Notes: generated from the sequence alone by a model not told the origin. DNA of 49,405 bases from Phycisphaeraceae bacterium (GCA_002704825.1 PAIY01000029.1:1-49405), one strand, 5' to 3'; counted from the first letter of the stretch, positions 34,353 to 43,089 are shown. Made by a program: numbers and translations.

Positions 34353-35873
34353 TCACCTGGGATACTTGGCCAAGCGCGCGTTGGCGATCAGTTCGTCGTA
34401 GACCACCATACATTTCTGGGCTGACTCGTCCCATGTCAGGCGACGCAGTTCCACGTCGGCATGAACACGCAGCGTATGAGAGAGCGCATCATGCTTGAGA
34501 ACCGCGATGATCTTGTTGGCCATCGCATCGACATCCCAGAAGTCCACCTTCAACGCATGATGCAGCACTTCGGAGACGCCCGAGGTCTTGGAGATGATCA
34601 CCGGCACGTCATGACTGATGGCTTCCAGCGGTGCGATACCAAACGGCTCAGAGACCGAGGGCATGACAAAAACGTCTGCCATACGGAAGACGCGATCGAC
34701 TTCCTTACCACGCAAAAAGCCGGTGAAAATCAGCTTGTCTGAGATGCCTTCTTTTTGCGCCAGGTCCATCATGGCTTCGGTTTGATCACCGCTGCCTGCC
34801 ATGACGAAGGTGACGTTGCGGATTTTTTCCAGCACGCGTTTGGCGGCATGGATGAAATACTCCGGCCCCTTTTGCATAGTGATCCGCCCCATGAACAGGA
34901 CGACTTTTTCACCCTTACGGATCAAGGGGATGGGCGACTGGTATTCGCTGTTGCCAGACTCGATGCCGTTGTAGATCACGTGGATTTTGTCAGGGTCCAC
35001 GCCATAGCGTTCCTGGATGATCGACCGTGTCAGATAACTGACAACAAACACGGCGTCGGCACCATGCATGCCTTCACGCTCGATGTCATACACCGGCTGA
35101 TTCACATGCTCACCGCTACGGTCAAACTCCGTGGAGTGCACGTGGACGACAAGCGGCTTTTTGAACTTGCGGGAGATTGCCAAACCTGCGGGGAAGGTCA
35201 TCCAGTCATGAGCGTGAATGACGTCAAAGTCCTCATCACGAGCAACGTTCAGACACTGCAAGGCATAGTTGTTGGCCTGGGCGACAATGTCCCCTTGATA
35301 CACCGGCTTGATCGGCTTGGGTTTTTCCTTGGGTTTGGCAGGCTGACCGTCACTGGTTGCTTCGGACGGATCCGGCCGCGTGGCAGCTTCAAAAATCTTC
35401 TCGGCAGCGGACTTTTCTTCCAGATGGACACGGGCGCGTTCGATGTTCTCCTGCACATGCGGCGGGACATCGTACAACCGTCCTCCCACCGACTGATACG
35501 GTGAGATCATTGGTGACTCGATCGGGCGAACGCTGATATGACGCATCGCAGACGACTCGGTCATCGTCCATTGCGTGACCTTGTTGCGCACCGGTGATTG
35601 ATTCGGATCATCAACGGGAATGGTTTCAGCGGTGAGTTTGGCGGCGGACTTGCTGGCAGGTGATTCGTCTTTTTGATCTTCAGTCGGAATCGACATGCCA
35701 TCGGCGGCAATGAGTTTGACGTGCGGTTCGGTGATCTGACTCACGCCCGTCGGTAGGATAAATGTCACGGCGGTATCAAGTCGATCCAAGGCTCTTGTCA
35801 GGCCAAGACAGGCCGTCCCCAGTCCCCCGCTGATGTGCGGCGGAAATTCCCAACCCAGCATCAACACTCGCAT
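34353..35873 (-). CDS. Glycogen-synthase-like GT4 glycosyltransferase
   Basis: A 506-aa GT-B enzyme opening MRVLMLGWEFPPHISGGLGTA (KTGGL-type loop as GGLGTA). The donor-site region includes DVIHAHDWMTFPAG, a VYNG-like VIYNGIES, GRITMQKGPEYFIHAAKRV and the E-x7-E region in SVSEPFGIAPLEAISHDVPV. About 110 residues (roughly 80-190) inserted in the first domain are Pro/Glu/Lys-rich and absent from standard GlgA. GAGG lies 6 nt before the ATG. It could be a glycogen synthase or another alpha-glucan/sucrose-type GT4; no glgC or glgB is adjacent. Confidence 0.87.
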   Translation of the reverse strand: MRVLMLGWEFPPHISGGLGTACLGLTRALDRLDTAVTFILPTGVSQITEPHVKLIAADGMSIPTEDQKDESPASKSAAKLTAETIPVDDPNQSPVRNKVTQWTMTESSAMRHISVRPIESPMISPYQSVGGRLYDVPPHVQENIERARVHLEEKSAAEKIFEAATRPDPSEATSDGQPAKPKEKPKPIKPVYQGDIVAQANNYALQCLNVARDEDFDVIHAHDWMTFPAGLAISRKFKKPLVVHVHSTEFDRSGEHVNQPVYDIEREGMHGADAVFVVSYLTRSIIQERYGVDPDKIHVIYNGIESGNSEYQSPIPLIRKGEKVVLFMGRITMQKGPEYFIHAAKRVLEKIRNVTFVMAGSGDQTEAMMDLAQKEGISDKLIFTGFLRGKEVDRVFRMADVFVMPSVSEPFGIAPLEAISHDVPVIISKTSGVSEVLHHALKVDFWDVDAMANKIIAVLKHDALSHTLRVHADVELRRLTWDESAQKCMVVYDELIANARLAKYPR

Positions 35874-36048
35874 GTGTCACCTCGCCCCCGACGCATCAAA
35901 GTGTCGGCAGGAATCCAAACAACTTGCCACCAGCCCCCTGAGACCTCGTTGAACCCGATCCCCCGGATCCCCCCCGAAACCCGTGTTCAAACACATCAAA
36001 ATCTCAGTTGATATTCATCCATAAATATCCGCTGTTGTAAATAGTTTA

Positions 36049-36519
36049 CTAGATTGCATCTTCATAAACCAGATCACCAAGCTGACTAAATGTCGCTTCA
36101 TACGACAAAAGCACCTTGGCGATGTAGTCCACGAATGCAGGATCATCAATCGGCTCGCCCTTGACCAGCGGAATCTTGCTGCGGAAAACGTACTGCAAAT
36201 CTTCATCACGGAAGTGGAAAACGCCCAGACCTTCGTCGATCCCTAGCTCATACATCTCGTCAGCAAGCAGTTCCTCGATGTCGTCCTTGTGTTCGACCAG
36301 GTCCGCCTCGATGGACTCGGACAACCAGCGGTCGAGCGTGTAAATCCCAACATGAAGATCATCCGCATCGCCCACATTGAGCTTGTAAAACGCCTGTGTT
36401 TCAGGATCAGCGGCCTTGGCCTGGCAGATGATGTTCTGGCCTTCCAGTTTCACGGACGCAAAGGCATCCGCCTCTTGAACCTGCTCGTAGACCTGCTTGA
36501 ACAAAGACTCTATCGACAT
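36049..36519 (-). CDS. Small acidic hypothetical protein
   Basis: A 156-aa cytosolic protein, strongly acidic, not confidently recognised. The alternation of amphipathic helices and strands (SIESLFKQVYEQVQEADA, NIICQAKAADPETQAFYKLNVG, LLADEMYELGIDEGLGVFHFRDEDLQYVFRSKIPL) recalls YbjN/secretion-chaperone-like folds. The ATG at 36519 is preceded by GGAG at 9 nt; the TTG seven codons upstream is less likely. It is monocistronic. Confidence 0.6.
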   Translation of the reverse strand: MSIESLFKQVYEQVQEADAFASVKLEGQNIICQAKAADPETQAFYKLNVGDADDLHVGIYTLDRWLSESIEADLVEHKDDIEELLADEMYELGIDEGLGVFHFRDEDLQYVFRSKIPLVKGEPIDDPAFVDYIAKVLLSYEATFSQLGDLVYEDAI

Positions 36520-36650
36520 CGGGCAAAACTCCAGTCTCAAATGCTATCCGTTGGAACCCCTCCAAGATAACACCGATGAACATAAGAACAAGGCAACCGA
36601 TTATGAGAAACATGAAAAACAGTAAAAAACGGTATCAAGCGAGCAATGTT

Positions 36651-36730
36651 AAAGCCGTGTCACTCCCGTGGCACGGGTTGTCTTTCACATGTCACAAGGC
36701 AAGGGCGTGACTCAGGAGAGTCACGGCTTT
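36651..36730. repeat. Paired-hairpin repeat, copy B
   Basis: An 80-bp element; left hairpin with inner CAC/GTG and loop TCCC, right hairpin with inner CTC/GAG and loop AGGA, ending directly before the RNA methyltransferase stop. Confidence 0.85.
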
Positions 36731-36734
36731 TGGT

Positions 36735-37553
36735 TCACTGTCGTTGACGCACCGCTTCGTAAAGCAGAATCCCTGCTGCAACCGACGCGTTGAGCGAATC
36801 GCAATTCTCCCCGCGCATCGGGATACTCACCGGCAATATCCCGTCTCCGGCTTGCAACCACATTTCCGATAAACCGGTGTCCTCCGGGCCGATGACGATG
36901 GCTGTTGCTTTCGTGTAATCCACCTTAGCCCATGCAGTCTGGGCGCGGTCGGACGTGGCGATGATCTGAACGGCGTTTTGACGCAGCATGGCGATTGCGT
37001 CGGACTCGTTCATCGATGCCATCGGCAGGCTGAACACCGCGCCGGTACTGGCGCGGATGGCGTTGGGGTTAAACAGGTCGGCATCGGATGTGCCGTCCGG
37101 CGTGCAGACCAGCATCCCAGCGCAACCGGCAGACTCGGCAGTTCTAGCCATGGCGCCGAGATTGCCCGGCTTCTCAATCCCGACCGTCACCAGCCAGAGT
37201 CCGTCTGCTGTGTTGGCAAAAAGTTGACCGGCGTCGGCAGTACGTTGTTCAAACACCGCTAAAACACCCTGCGGATTCTGACTGACGGTCATCTTGGCAA
37301 GCACGCTGTCAGCCACCTCGATCACCGGGATATCACCCAGGTCAAACGCCTCACGCGGGGACCACTCTGCGGGCCAAAGTCGCGGGCACCAGTAAAACTC
37401 CTTGAGTTCAAATCCTGATGCCAGGGCGCGGGAGATTTCACGATCACGTTCGACAAGGAACATGCCGGACTTTCTGCGCTGGCGGGATTGGAGCAGCTTG
37501 GCGAGAGCCTTGATGCGCGGGTTGTTCGGACTGGTGATGAGCATGTCGGGCAT
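36735..37553 (-). CDS. SpoU/TrmH-family RNA 2'-O-methyltransferase
   Basis: A 272-aa SPOUT methyltransferase. N-terminal substrate-binding domain (about residues 1-90, LITSPNNPRIKALAKLLQSRQRR, then GMFLVERDREISRAL) and C-terminal knot with motif 1 NLGAMARTAESAGC, motif 2 AIVIGPEDTGLSEMW and motif 3 SIPMRGENCDSLNASVAAGILLYE. It would methylate a 2'-OH in rRNA or tRNA; the target is not deducible. The ATG at 37553 is chosen as the first Met before the conserved domain; a ribosome-binding site is not seen, and ATGs at 37544 and further upstream remain possible. Confidence 0.9.
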   Translation of the reverse strand: MPDMLITSPNNPRIKALAKLLQSRQRRKSGMFLVERDREISRALASGFELKEFYWCPRLWPAEWSPREAFDLGDIPVIEVADSVLAKMTVSQNPQGVLAVFEQRTADAGQLFANTADGLWLVTVGIEKPGNLGAMARTAESAGCAGMLVCTPDGTSDADLFNPNAIRASTGAVFSLPMASMNESDAIAMLRQNAVQIIATSDRAQTAWAKVDYTKATAIVIGPEDTGLSEMWLQAGDGILPVSIPMRGENCDSLNASVAAGILLYEAVRQRQ

Positions 37554-37742
37554 GGAGATATGATAGTTAAGGGTGCGGTATTGAGCGACCAGCCACCCGA
37601 TTCTCTTTTCCCATTTGATGCCTTGAACACGGATCCTCACATGATATCAACGCGACTTTCTGTCAGATACTTTGGCCAAAATCGACGAGCTTGGCCGATA
37701 TCCAGTATCGATATGGGTCCAAGGACTTGAAGGAAATTGGCT

Positions 37743-38279
37743 GTGAATCGGTTGATAACCTGCATTGCGTTACTGATTATCGGGCTTGCCACGTTCACCG
37801 TGCAGGCCAAGGATTTACCTGCGCTGCACAAGGCGGTGTTGCAGTCGGACATCGACCGGGCGACGGCTTTACTGGAAGATGAGAAGGTCAACAATCCGAA
37901 TCAGCGCGATCAACTCGGTTCGACGCCGCTTCACCTTGCAGTGCGTTCGGACAATATCCCGATGGCCAAGTTGCTGCTTGAACACCGTGCCAACGCCAAT
38001 CTCACGGATGGTCGCGGGCAGACGGCGATGGACATGGCCAAGGGTTGGAGCATGTGGTGGCTTTTGCTGCGTCACGGTGCGCTGCCCGGCGTGGACACCT
38101 CGATTTTTCTCATTGCCACCGGCCTGCTATTCGTGCTGGGTTTGAGTGTCTGGTTGCGAAAAGTTAAGGCTGACGCCCAGGCGCGGAACCTGCCGGATGC
38201 TTATCTGACGGAAGATTGTTACGTGGATGAGCAGGAGTCCGAAGATCAGGACGGGCAGCGGTATCACGACGCCGCGTGA
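37743..38279 (+). CDS. Secreted/anchored ankyrin-repeat protein
   Basis: A 178-aa protein (from GTG 37743, which has AAGGA 8 nt upstream; the TTG at 37737 is too close). Signal peptide of about 20 residues (ending VQA), two to three ankyrin repeats at about residues 25-105 (GSTPLHLAVRSDNIPMAKLLLEH, GQTAMDMAKGWSMWWLLLRHG), then a transmembrane helix near residues 118-138 and a charged C-terminal tail. It is likely a periplasmic ankyrin protein anchored in the inner membrane. It converges on the feoB permease gene. Confidence 0.82.
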   Translation: MNRLITCIALLIIGLATFTVQAKDLPALHKAVLQSDIDRATALLEDEKVNNPNQRDQLGSTPLHLAVRSDNIPMAKLLLEHRANANLTDGRGQTAMDMAKGWSMWWLLLRHGALPGVDTSIFLIATGLLFVLGLSVWLRKVKADAQARNLPDAYLTEDCYVDEQESEDQDGQRYHDAA

Positions 38280-38318
38280 GTTTCGGTTTATCAAACCATC
38301 AACACAGTACAAAGATAT

Positions 38319-38399
38319 AAAGCCGTGGTCCTCCCGGGCCACGGGTTGTCTTGTTGAATGAGGACAAGGCAACCCGTGCCGCAGGAGCGACACGGCTTT
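38319..38399. repeat. Paired-hairpin repeat, copy C
   Basis: An 81-bp element between convergent genes; left hairpin with CCGTGG/CCACGG stem, inner CC/GG and loop TCCC; right hairpin with inner CGC/GCG and loop AGGA. Confidence 0.85.
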
Positions 38400-38417
38400 T
38401 GTTTTATCACTGCTGTG

Positions 38418-39905
38418 TTACGCCAATAACCGCCATGTTGCTGCAATGAGGATGCAGGCGGTAATGCCCATGACGACGGGCATGAGGGTGGCCACGGTGG
38501 TCCACTTCAAGGAGTTGGTTTCCTTCCAGATGGTCCAGATCGTCGTGCCACAGGGATTATGCAGCAGCACGAATGTCAGAAAGCAGACACAGGTCATCAG
38601 GTTCCATCCCTGTGCAGCAAAGAGCTGAGCCAATTGGTCGTTGCCCACTTCCACCATCCGGCCAGCTTCCAGACTCGTATCCGCCATCCCCGGTAAGAGC
38701 AGGATCAACATCACCACGGTTGGCACCACGATCTCGTTGGCAGGAATAGCAATGATGTAGGCCAGCAGGATCACACCGGACAAACCCATAAGCCACCCCA
38801 GCGGTTCGAGGAAATTCATGATGTAAAGTCCGATGGGATGGTCAGCCACATTGATATTGGCAACCGCCCAGATGGCGATCCCGGCAGGTGCTGCGACCAC
38901 ACAGGCGCGAGCGAGCACGAACATGGTGCGGTCAATCAGTGATGTGTAAATGATCCGCAGAATCGCAGGCTTACGGTATGGCGGTAACTCCAACGTGAAC
39001 GTGGAACTCTGCCCACGCAAGACGGAGCGGGACAGGACAAAGTTCACGCCGAACATGACGACGACACCGATGCCGACCACTGCGATGACGGTTAACGCAG
39101 CGACGGTTCCGGCCCAGGCTCCGCCACCGAGTTGGGTCGATGCGATGATCGCGCCGATGGCAATGACGGTTGGGAAGCGTCCGTTACAGATCATGAAATT
39201 GTTGGTGATGATGGCTATGAGTTTTTCACGTGGTGAATCGATGATACGACATGCCGTGACCCCTGCTGCGTTACACCCAAAGCCCATGGCCATGGTGAGT
39301 GCCTGCTTGCCGTGCGCACCGGACTTCTTGAACAGTGGGTCCATGTTAAAGGCAATGCGTGGCAGGTACCCCAGGTCTTCAAGCAACGTGAACAGCGGGA
39401 AAAATATCGCCATCGGGGGCAGCATCACCGACACCACCCATGCAACACAGAGGTAAACGCCATCAACGAGTAAACTGTCGAGCCAAACCGGGGAATGCAC
39501 CCAGGCCATGAGCATGTGCAACAACTCATACAAGCTGTAACTCAGGCCAGCAGGCATTGCCCAGCCGATGTACTCACTCATCCATTCCCTGAGTCCGCCC
39601 TCTTCAATGAGCAGACCTGCCAGAAAAGCTGAAGGCACATTGGCGCCAGCCACCGTCAGCCAGAAGACACCGGCGAAGATGAAAATCATCAACGGCCAAC
39701 CCCATATCGGATGCGTGAGTAACCAATCGAGTTTTTCATCCCATGCTGGTCCCTTGTCTTTTTCGGTCACCGTGGCATCGGTCACCATGGTGGCATGGGT
39801 GTAGATCTCGCCGACCAGTTCATCACGAAAACTATCATCAATGCCTTGTCGCAGTGAATCAATTTGTGACAGGTAATCACGGGGTGTCAAAGATTGTTCA
39901 GACAT
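38418..39905 (-). CDS. feoB: FeoB membrane permease half (split FeoB)
   Basis: A 495-aa polytopic protein equal to the FeoB transmembrane region: about ten hydrophobic helices, the first Gate motif with Cys (MAMGFGCNAAGVTACRII, where usual VP reads AA), and a second Gate around VLLHNPCGTTIWTIW. It transports ferrous iron across the inner membrane. The ATG at 39905 overlaps the stop of the G-protein gene by 8 nt and has a strong GGAGG 6 nt upstream, showing genuine translational coupling rather than a sequencing frameshift. With the upstream G-domain gene it forms one functional FeoB. Confidence 0.9.
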   Translation of the reverse strand: MSEQSLTPRDYLSQIDSLRQGIDDSFRDELVGEIYTHATMVTDATVTEKDKGPAWDEKLDWLLTHPIWGWPLMIFIFAGVFWLTVAGANVPSAFLAGLLIEEGGLREWMSEYIGWAMPAGLSYSLYELLHMLMAWVHSPVWLDSLLVDGVYLCVAWVVSVMLPPMAIFFPLFTLLEDLGYLPRIAFNMDPLFKKSGAHGKQALTMAMGFGCNAAGVTACRIIDSPREKLIAIITNNFMICNGRFPTVIAIGAIIASTQLGGGAWAGTVAALTVIAVVGIGVVVMFGVNFVLSRSVLRGQSSTFTLELPPYRKPAILRIIYTSLIDRTMFVLARACVVAAPAGIAIWAVANINVADHPIGLYIMNFLEPLGWLMGLSGVILLAYIIAIPANEIVVPTVVMLILLLPGMADTSLEAGRMVEVGNDQLAQLFAAQGWNLMTCVCFLTFVLLHNPCGTTIWTIWKETNSLKWTTVATLMPVVMGITACILIAATWRLLA

Positions 39906-40785
39906 GGGCCACCTCCCCTTGTTCCGAGGCAAGGTCCGACACACCATCTGCAACGGGTTGATTGACCACGCCAGCGACCGGTAAACGGACCGGGTAAAGC
40001 CCTGCCAACTCACCAGAGAGTAACGCCTGGCGGATACGGTGATCACCTTCGATCAGGCGATAGGCAACCCAGCGCGGGCTGGGCAATCCGGGCACCATCC
40101 GCTTGACCATGGGCAGAATCTCATCAATGACCTTCTGCAACTTCGGCGGGGTCGGGGGCAGTTTCGGTTCGCATTGAATCGAGCCATCAATCACACCCGC
40201 GACGGCAAGCACCAACTTGTCGATCCCCTGGTTGCGACGTGCAGCCGTTGCGACCACGGGAACGCCCAGCAACTCCTGCAATGCGGGGATGTCCACGGTG
40301 ATGCCCTTGCGTTTGGCTTCGTCCATGAGGTTGACGCAGACCACCACTTTGGGTGTGATCTCCATGACCTGATAAGCAAGATTGAGGTTACGTTGAAGTG
40401 CGGTCGCATCGGTGACCACGACGGTGCAATCGGGCTTGCCGAACAGGACAAAATCACGGGCGACTTCTTCATCCACGGATGCTGAAAGCAGTGAGTAGGT
40501 TCCGGGCAGGTCCACGAGTTTGTAGCGTTTACCACGACAGGCAAAGGCACCTTCAGCGCGGGCGACCGTTTTGCCCGGCCAGTTTCCGGTGTGTTGCTTG
40601 AGGCCGGTGAGTGTGTTGAAAACGGTGGTCTTGCCGGTGTTGGGATTGCCCGCCAAAGCCACGACAAAGTCATAGCCGTCGAGCTTGACGCCCAGGCGTT
40701 GGGTGGTCACTGCATTGGGATCACAGGACGTGCATCCGCCGCAGTTGTCGGGATGCGTGTTGGGTAAAGTCGTATCAGATGACAT
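39898..40785 (-). CDS. feoB: FeoB G-protein/GDI half (split FeoB)
   Basis: A 295-aa cytosolic GTPase: G1 GNPNTGKTT (46-54), the switch region HTGNWPGKTV (65-74), G3 DLPGTYS (92-98), G4 NLMD (152-155) and G5 TAARRNQG, then the GDI-like helical domain (about 210-275, PKLQKVIDEILPMVKRM). An N-terminal CGGCTSC cluster (Cys15, Cys18, Cys21) precedes it and may bind metal. The chain ends where the permease gene begins (8-nt overlap). Its own ATG overlaps the stop of the regulator gene by 11 nt. Confidence 0.92.
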   Translation of the reverse strand: MSSDTTLPNTHPDNCGGCTSCDPNAVTTQRLGVKLDGYDFVVALAGNPNTGKTTVFNTLTGLKQHTGNWPGKTVARAEGAFACRGKRYKLVDLPGTYSLLSASVDEEVARDFVLFGKPDCTVVVTDATALQRNLNLAYQVMEITPKVVVCVNLMDEAKRKGITVDIPALQELLGVPVVATAARRNQGIDKLVLAVAGVIDGSIQCEPKLPPTPPKLQKVIDEILPMVKRMVPGLPSPRWVAYRLIEGDHRIRQALLSGELAGLYPVRLPVAGVVNQPVADGVSDLASEQGEVAHV

Positions 40786-41797
40786 GGCTTAACGTCTTAC
40801 TTTCCGTGTCAATGGTTGAGGTGTCTTGAATCAGAATCTGCTTGGCCTGTTCCTGTCGGAGCGCGATGAGCGTCTGACGGACTTTGTAGGCGGTGGCGGA
40901 TCGGCCGAGGTTACCGAATTGGGCGGTGATCAACGTGCCGGGGGTTAAGCCCAGATCGAGTAATCGACGGCGTTGGAAGCCTTGACACGTTGAGGAGATG
41001 GCGACGATGCGCCCGGTTTGGCCGACATCCAGCGTGGAGAGTGGCTGGACCACCATGACTGAGGGTTGCTCAGCCAGATCGCGTACACGGACACCTAATG
41101 CCAGGGTGTTGGACATGGTGTGCTGTGTTTCGTCAATTTGAATGGTTAATCGTTTTTCATCACGGTCGGTGACAGTAATGGTTTGACCGGGGCTGATGCC
41201 CATGGCCAGGACTTTGCGTAATGCCGATGGGGGTTCGTCTTCGACATGCACCACGGTGGCAGGCTTGCCAATCTCCCACTGTGACAATGGGATGGAATGT
41301 GTGGAAGTGACCAACGCATTGGCAGCAGGGATCGGATCACCATGCGGGTCATAGGCAGGAAACCCCAGGTGCTCATTGAGTTGATCAAGCTGATCCTGTG
41401 TGATGCGGTGTTCCTGGCGGTCAGCATGCTGATGCACCTGATCCAATGGCATGCCTGCGTCGTAGACCATCTGTGTTTCGAGCAGTCGGTGAGCACGCAA
41501 GAGATGCAGCGCCCGTTCTCGGCCGGTGTCAGTGAAGGACAGGCGATCGTCATTGAGATTCACCCAATGCTGTTCGAGCAGGCCGTCAATGATGCGCATC
41601 ATTCGGTCGGGTGACTGCCCCATGATCCCGCCCAATCGCGAGACGGTGGGGACATGGTTTTCGAGCTTGAGTGAGGCGATGAGTTTGAGCGCGTCGTCCT
41701 GCTGTTCGCGGTACCGCCGACGCCCGCGCTGCATCGCCCAAACCGCCAGCATCAGCCAGACGGCAACGAGCAGACTACAAATGGCAAAGGTCGTCAT
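40775..41797 (-). CDS. Membrane-anchored DtxR-type regulator fused to two FeoA domains
   Basis: A 340-aa fusion. One N-terminal transmembrane helix (about residues 3-22) and a basic stretch are followed by a DtxR/MntR-type winged helix (about 33-95, VSRLGGIMGQSPDRMMRIIDGLLE), a dimerisation/metal-binding region with LLRAHRLLET, ADRQEH and YDPHGDPIP (canonical CPHG with Cys replaced by Asp), then two FeoA/SH3-like domains (about 195-262 and 267-330). GGAG lies 8 nt before the ATG at 41797. It heads the split-feoB operon and probably senses Fe or Mn and controls feo transcription. Confidence 0.88.
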   Translation of the reverse strand: MTTFAICSLLVAVWLMLAVWAMQRGRRRYREQQDDALKLIASLKLENHVPTVSRLGGIMGQSPDRMMRIIDGLLEQHWVNLNDDRLSFTDTGRERALHLLRAHRLLETQMVYDAGMPLDQVHQHADRQEHRITQDQLDQLNEHLGFPAYDPHGDPIPAANALVTSTHSIPLSQWEIGKPATVVHVEDEPPSALRKVLAMGISPGQTITVTDRDEKRLTIQIDETQHTMSNTLALGVRVRDLAEQPSVMVVQPLSTLDVGQTGRIVAISSTCQGFQRRRLLDLGLTPGTLITAQFGNLGRSATAYKVRQTLIALRQEQAKQILIQDTSTIDTESKTLSHVI

Positions 41798-41864
41798 GGA
41801 CGTCTCTCCGTGGTTCAAATCATGATTCTCAGGCCCAAACACATTTCTGGTACAGAAAATCATT

Positions 41865-41917
41865 ATTTTGATTAGTCAAAATCAAAGCCATCATAACACA
41901 AGCTAACAGTTTGTCCA
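41865..41917 (-). promoter_or_regulatory. feo operon promoter and palindromic operator
   Basis: On the minus strand TGGACA (41912-41917), 16 nt, TATGAT (41890-41895) with an extended TGT just before it. Immediately downstream, ATTTTGA-TTAG-TCAAAAT (41865-41882) is a perfect 7-bp inverted repeat around the expected start site, a good candidate for the DtxR-like regulator. An open frame reaching 41863 was rejected as the start because the ribosome-binding site supports 41797. Confidence 0.7.
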
Positions 41918-42008
41918 GATATTTTGGAAAGATTTTAAGTGGGTGATTGATAATCAATCGATTTGAACCGCCAAGACGCCAAGGTCAAAGAGGATGGATT
42001 TCGGATTG

Positions 42009-42108
42009 CGTCCGAATGGTAAACCGCTTGCGGTTTAGCGCGTCAGGCGAGATTTGAAATACAGTTGGTCTTCGTTCAATTCATGGAGCGCTAAACCGCA
42101 AGCGGTTA
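42009..42108. repeat. AACCGC-type repeat, full copy 2
   Basis: GCGTCCGAATGG, AAACCGCTTGCGGTTTAGCG and, about 60 bp on, GCTAAACCGCAAGCGGTTA. It aligns over its length with copy 1 at 34231-34334, including the intervening ATTCATGGAGCG-like segment. Confidence 0.75.
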
Positions 42109-42127
42109 TCCAGGCGATGGATCACCG

Positions 42128-43081
42128 TTATGGCGTTGGATCGGTTTCACTGATGCGCAGGGCCTGGCTGTGGATGGTTTCGTGGGTGGTTTGGACGATG
42201 GCATTTTCGCCGTTGTCCATGGTGGTGCGGATGCGGGTTTTCATGACCACGTTGCGCCCCACGGCTTCGTGGCGATCCAGGTCCAGGAGAATCTGCGAGG
42301 TGATGTTGCCATCTTCCAACGCGATGTCGACATTGACGTTGTCCTGCGGGGGGAGCTTGGTTTGATCCAGGTCCAATGTGAGAATCCCATTGCCAGTAAC
42401 GGTGGCAAGGTCGATGCCCTGCACTTTACGGACACTGGTGAGGGTGTAGTTGATGGCATGGTTCATATGCCCTAATTCATGGGTCCAACGGAAGGCTGCT
42501 TCCCATGACTGATTAATGGACGCTTGCGCGGGGGCATAGGGCAAAGTAGCCAAATCACAGGCGGTTTCGATGAAATCCAGATCTTCGGGGAGGTCCACAT
42601 CGTCACCGGCGGCTGAGCGCATGGCATCGGTGCCGGTGACGGCGGTCGCGGTACCGTCGGCATTCATGGTCACTTCGACAGACCTGCCGACCATCGCATT
42701 GAGCACCGCCCAGACACTGGGGACTTCTGCGGTGCCGTCGCGCGTGTCGTTGATCTTGGTGCTGCCATCGGGCATGGTCATATTCAGACTCAGCCAATCA
42801 AAGGTCATCTGACAGGTCGCCGAACCATCGCCATTGACTGACAGGACCGACCATGTCATTTCACCGTTGATGACATAGCTGGCCTGCTGTTTACGTTGGC
42901 GTCCCATCAGGGAGACTTCGGTGACGGTGGTGCGTCGGGTCCAGAGACTGTAGCGAGCCTGCTGCCCTGCAACGAACCTTGGCTGAAGATTGAAGGTCAT
43001 CTCCGCATTTTGTGCCCAGGCAGGTTGGATCGCGGTCAGTGTGAGAAGAAGCGTCAGACAGTAGGCCATGAGGTGTTTCAT
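42128..43081 (-). CDS. Secreted hypothetical protein
   Basis: A 317-aa exported protein: signal peptide of 23 residues (ending AWA), then a beta-rich region with repeated TV/VT strands (WSVLSVNGDGSATCQMTFDW, VEVTMNADGTATAVTG, TLTSVRKVQGIDLATVTG). The layout resembles periplasmic proteins of the DUF6263 kind, but I would not claim the family. A TATAAT lies 8 nt before the ATG, which implies a leaderless transcript. Confidence 0.68.
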   Translation of the reverse strand: MKHLMAYCLTLLLTLTAIQPAWAQNAEMTFNLQPRFVAGQQARYSLWTRRTTVTEVSLMGRQRKQQASYVINGEMTWSVLSVNGDGSATCQMTFDWLSLNMTMPDGSTKINDTRDGTAEVPSVWAVLNAMVGRSVEVTMNADGTATAVTGTDAMRSAAGDDVDLPEDLDFIETACDLATLPYAPAQASINQSWEAAFRWTHELGHMNHAINYTLTSVRKVQGIDLATVTGNGILTLDLDQTKLPPQDNVNVDIALEDGNITSQILLDLDRHEAVGRNVVMKTRIRTTMDNGENAIVQTTHETIHSQALRISETDPTP

Positions 43082-43089
43082 GGATGTCG

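Larger units (their letters stand above)
41798..42127. other. 330-bp region upstream of the feo operon
   Basis: Holds the feo promoter/operator (41865-41917), a GAACCGCCAAGACGCCAAGG repeat-like stretch (41965-41984) and the second full AACCGC-type repeat (42009-42108). No gene is recognised. Confidence 0.5.

Noticed and set aside
39890..39910. Sequencing frameshift explanation for the split feoB
   Set aside because: The downstream part has its own GGAGG and ATG in a compact overlap, which is not what a random frameshift gives.
41797..41863. Longer start of the DtxR-FeoA gene reaching 41863
   Set aside because: The longer frame only adds unconserved residues before the TM helix; a good ribosome-binding site supports the ATG at 41797.
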